Shown one piece after another: positions 24,438-31,777 of a stretch of DNA of 43,504 bases. Each line of letters begins with the position of its first letter. Position 1 is the stretch's first letter. The stretch is from an uncultured Verrucomicrobiales bacterium (GTDB lineage Bacteria > Verrucomicrobiota > Verrucomicrobiia > Verrucomicrobiales > Akkermansiaceae): the NCBI GenBank assembly GCA_937916505.1, contig CALFSW010000418.1:1-43504 (forward strand), in the 5' to 3' direction. The position numbers were made by a program, and so were the translations under genes. A model generated the notes under the pieces. That model was not told the DNA's origin. It worked only from the letters and a program-made list of their open reading frames with translations, and ran no database searches.

Positions 24438-27155
24438 ATGAGCACTCCAGAAGGAAAATCCTACAAAGACACCCTGTTCCTGCCCAAGACAGATTTCCCC
24501 ATGAAGGGAAATTTGACGGTGCGTGAGCCGGCTCGCCTCGAAAAGTGGAATTCCGACAATCTCTACGCACGAATTATCGCGAAGCGTAAAGCCGGGAATG
24601 CCCCGCGTTTCATTCTTCATGACGGTCCTCCCTTTGCGAATGGCGACGTTCACATGGGCACCGGGTTGAACAAGGTGCTCAAGGATTTCGTGGTGAAATC
24701 GAAGTCCATGGCGGGCTTTGAAACTCCCTACATCCCCGGCTGGGACTGCCACGGACTGCCCATCGAATTCAAGGTGATGCAGGACGAGGACGCCCGTGAC
24801 GTCGAGCCGGCCGAAATCCGCCGCCGCTGCGAAACCTTTGCGCGTGGCTGGATCGATACCCAGCGCGAGTCCTTCAAGCGCCTCGGTGTCTTTGGTGATT
24901 GGGAGAATCCCTATCTCACTCTCGATCCCGGCTACGAAGCCAACATCATCCGCACTTTTGCAGCTTTGATCGAAAAAGGCTGCGTTTATCAGTCCAAGAA
25001 ACCCGTCCAGTGGTCCTACGGTGCCAAAACCGCGCTTGCTGAAGCGGAGGTCGAGTATCAGGACAAGAAGTCGACGGCGGTTTTCGTGAAGTTTGATTTG
25101 CCTGCGCATGATTCGCTTCCCGATGGCTCGTCCATCGCGATCTGGACCACCACCCCGTGGACCCTTCCCGCCAATCTCGGCATCGCAGTGCACGAGCGTT
25201 TCACTTACACCATCGGGAAATATTCCAATGGAGCCACGATCATCGTCGTCCGCGATCTCCTTGGTGAGTTTCAGGAAAAGACCGGCCTCACTCTTGAGGA
25301 GGAATTGGGCGAAATCAAAGGTGCCGGGCTCGAAGGTTTGGAAGCGCGGCATCCTTTCCTCGATCGCACTTCCAAGGTGATCCTCGCTCCCTTTGTCACC
25401 ACCGAATCCGGAACAGGCGCCGTTCACATCGCGCCCGGCCATGGTGCGGATGATTACTCCATCGGACAACAAAACGGCCTCGGCGTTCTGAGCCCGGTCG
25501 ATGACGACGGCCTCTTCACCGACGAGTGCGGCCTGCCCGAGCTCGTGGGCACGCATGTTTTCAAAGGCAATGCCCGCATCGTCGAAATTCTTACCGAAAA
25601 AGGTGCTCTTCTCGGCGAAGAAACCTACGCCCACAGTTACCCGCACTGCTGGCGCTCCAAGACGCCCATTATCTTTCGGGCCGTCGAGCAGTTCTTCATC
25701 TCGATCGACCAGCTTCGCGAAAAAGCGCTGAGTGAAATCGATGAAGTCACCTGGCTTCCCAAGTGGGGCCGCAACCGCATCTATGGCACTGTCGAGGCTC
25801 GCCCGGATTGGTGTATCTCACGCCAGCGCACCTGGGGGGTTCCACTTCCGGTCTTCTTTGACAAGGACGGCGCTCCCATCGTTTCCGCCGACCTCGCCAG
25901 GAAGATCGCCGACCTCGTCGAAAAAGAAGGAACGAACGTTTGGTTTGAGAAATCCGACGCCGACCTCGCCACCCTTTTCGGCCTTCCCGAAGGCTCCACA
26001 AAGTGCCGCGACACCCTTGACGTCTGGATCGATTCCGGCTCCTCGCACGTCGCCGTTCTCGATGCCCACCCTGAACTCAGCTGCCCGGCCGACCTCTACC
26101 TTGAGGCCACCGACCAACACCGCGGGTGGTTCCAAAGCTCACTCATGCTGAGTGTTGGAGTTCGTGACAAGGCCCCTTACAAAACGGTCCTCACTCATGG
26201 TTTCGTGGTCGATAAAGACACCGGCAAGAAGCACGCAAAGAGCGACAAGAAAAAAGGCAAGCCCACCGACGCCGCCCATTTCTACAATAAATACGGCGCT
26301 GACATTCTCCGTCTTTGGGTCTCCTCGGTTGATTGGCAAAATGAGGTTCCCTTTAGCGAAGGCCTCTTCCAGCAGGTTGGCGAGCCTTACCGACGTCTCC
26401 GCAATACTTTCAAGATCCTCCTCGGCAACATGCGTGACGAGAAGGTCAGCGAGCCGGAGTTCCTTCCGCTCATTGACCAATGGATCATGGAGCGGCTTCA
26501 GGTCATCATTGCCGAAGTACGAGATGCCTACGAGGCATATGACTTCCGTAAAGTGTTCTCTCTCGTCAATCAGTTCGCCGCGAGCGATCTGAGCGCCAGC
26601 TACATCGACATCACCAAAGACCGCCTCTACTGCGACGCCGAAGACAGCGAGCAACGCAAGGCCAGTGTTTGGGTGATGGGACAGATCTTCGATGCCCTCG
26701 TCAAACTTCTCGCCCCCGTCCTTGCTTACACCAGTGAAGAGGCCTGGGAGCACGCCGGTCGCAATGAATCGGAAGGCAGCATTCACGAGCAAACCTTCCC
26801 CGGGGTGAACCCGAAATACGCCACCACGTCAGCCATCGAGCAAGTGAACAAACTCCACGAAATCAAGGCGGTGATGCAGACTGCGATTGAGGAAAAGGTG
26901 CAGGCCAAGGAGTTCAACAAGAACAACGAAGCCAGCGTCACCCTCACCGTGCCCCCAAACAATCCGTGCCTCGATCTGCTCAAGGATCACCGGTTTGCGA
27001 CCGAGTTCTTTATCGTGAGCGAGCTCAAGGTCACCGAAGGAGAGGCGCTCGCCGCTGCGGTTGAAGGCACCAGCCATACGATGTGTCCCCGCTGCCGTAA
27101 GTATGAGCCCGTCGTCAAAGACGACCTCTGCCAACGCTGCGCGGATGCGGTCTAG
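24438..27155 (+). CDS. ileS: Isoleucyl-tRNA synthetase
   Basis: 905 residues, class I synthetase that charges tRNA-Ile. The HIGH element is HMGTG (72-76) after LHDGPPFANGDV; the editing domain includes WTTTPWTLPAN and HIAPGHGADD; the KMSKS element reads KHAKS at about 597-601 within GKKHAKSDKKKGK, a departure from the usual form. The C-terminal zinc finger is CPRC with CQRC in the last 25 residues, as in bacterial-type IleRS. Codons are strongly C-ending, more so than in several neighbours, as expected of a highly expressed gene. Divergent from the MbnP-peroxidase gene across about 118 bases. Confidence 0.97.
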   Translation: MSTPEGKSYKDTLFLPKTDFPMKGNLTVREPARLEKWNSDNLYARIIAKRKAGNAPRFILHDGPPFANGDVHMGTGLNKVLKDFVVKSKSMAGFETPYIPGWDCHGLPIEFKVMQDEDARDVEPAEIRRRCETFARGWIDTQRESFKRLGVFGDWENPYLTLDPGYEANIIRTFAALIEKGCVYQSKKPVQWSYGAKTALAEAEVEYQDKKSTAVFVKFDLPAHDSLPDGSSIAIWTTTPWTLPANLGIAVHERFTYTIGKYSNGATIIVVRDLLGEFQEKTGLTLEEELGEIKGAGLEGLEARHPFLDRTSKVILAPFVTTESGTGAVHIAPGHGADDYSIGQQNGLGVLSPVDDDGLFTDECGLPELVGTHVFKGNARIVEILTEKGALLGEETYAHSYPHCWRSKTPIIFRAVEQFFISIDQLREKALSEIDEVTWLPKWGRNRIYGTVEARPDWCISRQRTWGVPLPVFFDKDGAPIVSADLARKIADLVEKEGTNVWFEKSDADLATLFGLPEGSTKCRDTLDVWIDSGSSHVAVLDAHPELSCPADLYLEATDQHRGWFQSSLMLSVGVRDKAPYKTVLTHGFVVDKDTGKKHAKSDKKKGKPTDAAHFYNKYGADILRLWVSSVDWQNEVPFSEGLFQQVGEPYRRLRNTFKILLGNMRDEKVSEPEFLPLIDQWIMERLQVIIAEVRDAYEAYDFRKVFSLVNQFAASDLSASYIDITKDRLYCDAEDSEQRKASVWVMGQIFDALVKLLAPVLAYTSEEAWEHAGRNESEGSIHEQTFPGVNPKYATTSAIEQVNKLHEIKAVMQTAIEEKVQAKEFNKNNEASVTLTVPPNNPCLDLLKDHRFATEFFIVSELKVTEGEALAAAVEGTSHTMCPRCRKYEPVVKDDLCQRCADAV

Positions 27156-27170
27156 TGCGGACAATGATCC

Positions 27171-27344
27171 ATGTTGGGAATCCTGATTCAAATCGGAGTC
27201 CTTGCGGGGCTCATGTCGGTCTTTGTCCGTCACGAGGGTGATATCTCGAGGGCCAAATTTTTCCTGATCTTTGTGCCTCTGATCACCGCGTTCAGCCTTC
27301 TTGGTTCCATTTTTGGAGCATGCATCGGAGATTGCTCCCCCTAA
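27171..27344 (+). CDS. Possible small membrane protein
   Basis: 57 residues from ATG at 27171, bounded upstream by an in-frame TGA. Two hydrophobic segments (LGILIQIGVLAGLMSVFV and FFLIFVPLITAFSLLGSIFG) flank a charged loop RHEGDISRAK; the end has two cysteines (ACIGDC). It begins 15 bases after the ileS stop on the same strand. No family recognised. The clean two-helix pattern makes it plausible, but the short length leaves doubt. Confidence 0.4.
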   Translation: MLGILIQIGVLAGLMSVFVRHEGDISRAKFFLIFVPLITAFSLLGSIFGACIGDCSP

Positions 27345-27363
27345 AAAGGGCGAGGAGTCTGGC

Positions 27364-29403
27364 TCAGGGTGAGGTGGCTTTCACCCTGTTCACCCTGAAG
27401 AAGCGACTTGGATCAGTTAAGGGGACGACGAAGGTCTGTTCGTGGTCTGTTGCGATACCGGGCGTTGCTTCGATTGTCGGAAAGGAGATCAGGTCGGTCC
27501 CACTTTCGAGGGTATAGTGGTATCCGGGAGTGGTCCGGTAGGTCAGTTTTCCGGTTTCAGTGAGGCTGACCGGAGCCTCCTCGAGGATTGAACCATTCCA
27601 GTATTTGCGAGCGTGGCTAAAGACGGCTTGCCCGATTTTTGCCCCCATGACGCGGCCCGGTCCATCATCCGGAGAAACGTGGATTCCTCCGTAAAGCCGG
27701 GACTCGCCGGCTTCATCGGCGGCATCGTAATAGGTGGCCCATTGCAAGGTGACATCGGTGGTGGGACCGGCCTCGAACCCGAGCCCTCCGGCGGGAATCG
27801 TGTGGTTGTAAATCCCTCCCGGGAAAAATGAAGTGCCCGTCATCAGAGTCAGGATTTCAGCCGCCGCCCGGCTGAATCCGGAGTGTCCTGAAACATATCC
27901 CGCAAAGGCGGGGGTGACAAAGGTGTCCCTTTGGTAGGGCAACCATTCCCGGGCCAGGATCCACTCACGCCCGCCCGCCCGTGCCTCGGGATTATCCGGT
28001 TCGCCGGGCCAGGTCTGAACCGCAAGTTCTCCAACATGATCGGAGAGGTCGCTATGGTAGCTCCCGGCTGTAGCCGGAGTGATTTCTTCCACCAAGCCCG
28101 GAACGATTGGTAAATCTCCTCTGCGTCCGAGGTATCTGATGGCTGAGATTGGCCGCACGTAGTCGTAGTGTTCCTTCACCCCCCAAACCGCGACGGCGGT
28201 ATTGTGGAGTGCGGCATTGAGGGCAAGGTAGAGCTTTAATTCCCATTCCATCGTGTCGAGAACAGGTCCGGTGTTGGCCATTCTGAGTTCAAGGGAGGGG
28301 TCGCTCAAAATGATGTCGGTGACTTCGTTGGCCAAAACATTCCAGTGTCCCGGCGGCGTTTCCGATTCCGGCCCGTCCGCCCAAAACTCCGCGACACAAC
28401 GTCCGAAGTCGGCATGAAGCACGAAGTTGTCAGGGTAGGGAAGTCCCGTCACCGGATTGGCCGGGTGACCGCTTCCGTCGTTCGTCCCGAGGGAATTATT
28501 GCCGCGTGCCGAAGGTGAGAGATTGATGGGCGTCGGATCGGCAGGGTCGAGAAGTGCGGAGTATTCCAGAACCTCGATCGTGTTGTTCTTGTAGTCGGAA
28601 TCACCCACTCCTCCCAACTTGGGGGGAGTGCCGGGGTCAAAATAGAGTCCGTCCGGATTTTGATCGGAGGAAAACAGGCCGAAAGCTTTCACGCTTCCCC
28701 AGTGGGGGCTGACAAACTGTTGGATTTTTGCGGCAATCTGCCCATTTTGAGTAAGGGCAACGCTAAAGGCCAGGGGCTGCCATCGGTTGAGATCGGTCCA
28801 TCCGGCCGGGTATCCCGCCGCGGTATTATTGGTGCTGAGAATCAGAGGGGCATTGACCGGGGCGTAACCGGTGTCATCGGTGTAGCCGGGGCTGACGCTT
28901 TCGTTGGCTCCGTCTATCTCTCCGTAGCTGATCACGGTTGCGGCGATCCGGTTGCCCACTGCTTCGGGTGCATCTCCGGCGGTCGAGGTTTTTGTGGGAT
29001 CATAACCCAGGGTGGCCATCCGGTCCTCCAGTGCAAGAATGGTGACGGAGGCATTTGTCGAAAAGGAGTAGCGATGTTGCAGCACCCGATACGCGGCATA
29101 GCTGATCGCTTCATCACGGGCCTCCCCGAGGCTGGATCCAACTGGAACGACAGCGCTCTCATTATGAAGATATCCGACCGCTTTGGTGTCGTAGGCGGCC
29201 CAGGCATCCCACATGGCCGCGGACAGATGGAAAAGGTTGCGCGCGTGAATTGTTGGTGCGGGGAAGTCGATCCGAATCGCGTCCAGATTCTCTTCGTTCC
29301 ATTGTCTTGCAACGGTTTTCCCCCGGATGACCGGAGATGTCACCAGAAACCCAAGCACCGGGATCATCATTCGCTTTGCAGCCGGTCTCGCTTTCAATCG
29401 CAT
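27364..29403 (-). CDS. Vanadium-dependent haloperoxidase family protein (PAP2 fold)
   Basis: 679 residues from ATG at 29403, chosen because a basic stretch and a hydrophobic segment (MMIPVLGFLVTS) then form a signal peptide; the frame opens further upstream without such features. Vanadate or phosphate-site motifs are in order: KEHYDYVRP, YVSGHSGFSRAAAEIL, and SRLYGGIHVSPDDGPG. These enzymes oxidise halides with peroxide or act as phosphatases; which applies is unclear. The last 85 residues (LTYRTTPGYHYTLESGTDL ... FFRVNRV) form a C-terminal module also seen at the end of the calcium-array protein at 4545-6926. A TTGTGT-N17-TACACT promoter candidate lies eight bases upstream of the start. Confidence 0.9.
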   Translation of the reverse strand: MRLKARPAAKRMMIPVLGFLVTSPVIRGKTVARQWNEENLDAIRIDFPAPTIHARNLFHLSAAMWDAWAAYDTKAVGYLHNESAVVPVGSSLGEARDEAISYAAYRVLQHRYSFSTNASVTILALEDRMATLGYDPTKTSTAGDAPEAVGNRIAATVISYGEIDGANESVSPGYTDDTGYAPVNAPLILSTNNTAAGYPAGWTDLNRWQPLAFSVALTQNGQIAAKIQQFVSPHWGSVKAFGLFSSDQNPDGLYFDPGTPPKLGGVGDSDYKNNTIEVLEYSALLDPADPTPINLSPSARGNNSLGTNDGSGHPANPVTGLPYPDNFVLHADFGRCVAEFWADGPESETPPGHWNVLANEVTDIILSDPSLELRMANTGPVLDTMEWELKLYLALNAALHNTAVAVWGVKEHYDYVRPISAIRYLGRRGDLPIVPGLVEEITPATAGSYHSDLSDHVGELAVQTWPGEPDNPEARAGGREWILAREWLPYQRDTFVTPAFAGYVSGHSGFSRAAAEILTLMTGTSFFPGGIYNHTIPAGGLGFEAGPTTDVTLQWATYYDAADEAGESRLYGGIHVSPDDGPGRVMGAKIGQAVFSHARKYWNGSILEEAPVSLTETGKLTYRTTPGYHYTLESGTDLISFPTIEATPGIATDHEQTFVVPLTDPSRFFRVNRVKATSP

Positions 29404-29411
29404 TTCGATTG

Positions 29412-29440
29412 AGTGTAAGCCGTTTACCTTGGTCACACAA
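29412..29440 (-). promoter_or_regulatory. Promoter candidate for the haloperoxidase
   Basis: On the minus strand TTGTGT (29435-29440), 17 bases, TACACT (29412-29417), then eight bases to the ATG at 29403. This would give a leader of about one base. Confidence 0.3.
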
Positions 29441-29549
29441 ACTGGAATTTGAAACCGGTCAGGATGTCTTTTTGAAATCAAACAATCAAGCGGAGAAAAA
29501 GTTCAGATCATTTCTAGAATGAGAGCGGAGCCCACCTCGAGATTGGCTC

Positions 29550-29579
29550 TTGACTGTCCTTGCGCCATCGGTCTTAAAT
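29550..29579 (+). promoter_or_regulatory. Promoter candidate for recQ
   Basis: TTGACT (29550-29555), 18 bases, TTAAAT (29574-29579), then six bases to the ATG at 29586. It overlaps the longer TTG-initiated reading of the gene, which argues for the ATG start and a leaderless message. Confidence 0.35.
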
Positions 29580-29585
29580 GTTCTT

Positions 29586-31772
29586 ATGAACAGTTTTAAA
29601 AAAGATCCTGATCTCGTGCTCCGGGAGACCTTTGGCTTCCCGGCGTTTCGCTCTCATCAGGAAGGTTTGGTGAGAGCCTTGTTAGAGGGGCGCGACGTTT
29701 TCGGAGTGATGCCGACGGGCGGGGGAAAGAGCCTTTGCTATCAATTGCCGGCGGTTTGTGCGGAGGGGTGTGCGGTGGTGGTGAGTCCGCTGATTGCTCT
29801 GATGAAGGATCAGGTCGATGCGGCGCGGGCGAATGGAATACGGGCTGCTTGTGTCAATAGCACGGCTTCGATGGATGAGCGAAAGGAGGCGGCGCGGGCA
29901 TATCGGGCGGGCGAGCTGGACTTGCTCTACGTCGCGCCGGAGCGGCTTTCGGTGCCGGGATTTGTCGACAAACTGCGATCCTGTCCGACAAAGCAACCGG
30001 CCTTTTTTGCGATTGATGAGGCACACTGTCTCTCGGAATGGGGGCACGATTTTCGACCGGACTACCTTTTCCTTTCACAGTTGAAAAATCTCTTTCCACA
30101 AGTGGCGATGGCGGCCTTCACCGCGACGGCGACCCATCAGGTGGCGGAGGATATCGAGAGGAATCTCGACCTCGGCGGTGCCGTGAAAGTGCGTGCCTCC
30201 TTTGACCGGGAAAACCTCTACTACGAAGTGCGGGCCAAGAAGGATTGGGAGAAGCAGATGGTGGAGTTTATCAAGGATCGCGAGGGGGAATGCGGGATCA
30301 TTTATCGAACCAGCCGTAAGTCGGTTGAGGCCACCGCTGCGATGTTGCAGGCAAACGGAATCGATGCGCGGGCTTATCACGCCGGGATGGCGAACGAGGA
30401 CCGTTCGGCGACGCAGGAGGCATTTCTCCGTGACAATTGCCGGATCATCGTGGCCACCGTTGCCTTCGGGATGGGGATTGATAAACCGGATGTGCGTTTT
30501 GTCATTCATGGCGATTTGCCAAAAAATATCGAGAGCTACTATCAGGAGACCGGTCGGGCCGGTCGTGATGGCGAGCCGTCGCGCTGTCTTCTCCTCTACT
30601 CGCCCGGCGATGGTTTTAAGATCCGACGATTTATCGATGAAATTGAGAACGAAGAGGAGCGAAAGCGCTCGCTGGATTTACTCAAGGCGATGGAGGCCTT
30701 TGGCGGGCGTGCGCAGTGTCGGCGGCGTGCGCTCTTGCAATATTTTGGGGAAACGCTGGCAGAGGAAAACTGTGGTGGCTGTGATTTTTGCGATGGAAAC
30801 TTCGAGATGAAGGATGCCACCCGTGATGCCCGGATGATCCTTTCGGCGATGGCACGCACCGGGGAAAGGTTCGGGTCGGTGCATCTTTGCGACATCGTGG
30901 CCGGGGCCAATACCCGGAAGATCCGCGAGATGAATCACGATCAGTTAAAGACTTATGCGGCCGGGAAAGAAAAGCCGAAAGCGCACTGGCGTGGGATCTT
31001 TGATTGTCTGGTCGCGGAGAAGATCGTGGTGATTCCTCCGGGGGAATTTTCGGTGCCAAAACTGACGCCCCGAGCGTGGCGGGTTTTGAAAGGCGAGGAG
31101 ACTTTCGAGGTGCCGGAGGACCAGCGCGTGGAGCCGGAGAAGTCCGGAAAGGGGCGCGCCGTGGTCGAGGAAAAATTCAAGTTCGATCAAGGTCTCTTCG
31201 ATCACCTTCGAGTCATCCGTAAGGAAATGGCCGAGGCCCATGCGGTACCGCCCTTCGTCGTCGCGAGTGACCGGACTCTCCGTCAGATTGCGGCCCTGAT
31301 GCCGGAATCGCGGGAGGAGTTTCTCAAGATCCATGGAGTCGGTCTGGAGAAGTATGAAAAGTTTGGAGCCGGTTTCGGTGAGGGTTTGAAGAGCTACCTG
31401 GCACAGCATCCTGAAGTCGGCGCGTCGAAGCTCGATACGCTACCGGCAAGTCCGGTGGTGTCGGTCAAGCGGCCGTTGGGCGCGACCTACCTTGAGACCC
31501 TGGAGATGCTCAAAAAGAAGATGTCGATCACTCAAATCGTGGCAGCCCGGGAGCTGGGAGGAAGCACCATCGAGGGGCACATCGCCCGCCTGATTGAGGA
31601 AGGGGAGGAGATTGATCACCGTGACTACGTCACTGATGCCGAAGAGAGAACGGTGGCAAATTTGGTCACAGAGCACGGCATCGAAGCGCTCAAGCCCATC
31701 TACGAAGCGGCCGGCGAAAAGATCGGCTACGGTAAAATCAAGATCGCCATCGCGGGACTGGGATTGGGCTAA
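29586..31772 (+). CDS. recQ: ATP-dependent DNA helicase RecQ
   Basis: 728 residues from ATG at 29586. A 3'-5' superfamily 2 helicase of recombination and repair. Motifs: MPTGGGKSLCYQL (Walker A), SPLIALMKDQV, IDEAHCLSEWGHDFRP (DEAH plus the RecQ aromatic loop), AFTATAT, IIYRTSRKSVE, and YYQETGRAGRDG (motif VI). The RQC zinc site is in CRRRALLQYFGE plus CGGCDFCDG. A winged helix follows, then an HRDC domain near 535-615 and a C-terminal helix-turn-helix region (SITQIVAARELGGSTIEGH) found in RecQ proteins of this type. The TOTE-like gene starts five bases after the stop, so the two are probably one operon. Confidence 0.96.
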   Translation: MNSFKKDPDLVLRETFGFPAFRSHQEGLVRALLEGRDVFGVMPTGGGKSLCYQLPAVCAEGCAVVVSPLIALMKDQVDAARANGIRAACVNSTASMDERKEAARAYRAGELDLLYVAPERLSVPGFVDKLRSCPTKQPAFFAIDEAHCLSEWGHDFRPDYLFLSQLKNLFPQVAMAAFTATATHQVAEDIERNLDLGGAVKVRASFDRENLYYEVRAKKDWEKQMVEFIKDREGECGIIYRTSRKSVEATAAMLQANGIDARAYHAGMANEDRSATQEAFLRDNCRIIVATVAFGMGIDKPDVRFVIHGDLPKNIESYYQETGRAGRDGEPSRCLLLYSPGDGFKIRRFIDEIENEEERKRSLDLLKAMEAFGGRAQCRRRALLQYFGETLAEENCGGCDFCDGNFEMKDATRDARMILSAMARTGERFGSVHLCDIVAGANTRKIREMNHDQLKTYAAGKEKPKAHWRGIFDCLVAEKIVVIPPGEFSVPKLTPRAWRVLKGEETFEVPEDQRVEPEKSGKGRAVVEEKFKFDQGLFDHLRVIRKEMAEAHAVPPFVVASDRTLRQIAALMPESREEFLKIHGVGLEKYEKFGAGFGEGLKSYLAQHPEVGASKLDTLPASPVVSVKRPLGATYLETLEMLKKKMSITQIVAARELGGSTIEGHIARLIEEGEEIDHRDYVTDAEERTVANLVTEHGIEALKPIYEAAGEKIGYGKIKIAIAGLGLG

Positions 31773-31777
31773 GTGGC

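Noticed and set aside
24351-25646. 431-residue minus-strand frame over ileS
   Set aside because: Antisense to ileS; no recognisable domain or start context.
27365-27388. Eight-base inverted repeat CAGGGTGA/TCACCCTG near the haloperoxidase end
   Set aside because: It lies inside the coding end and lacks a U-run directly after it, so a terminator role is unsupported.
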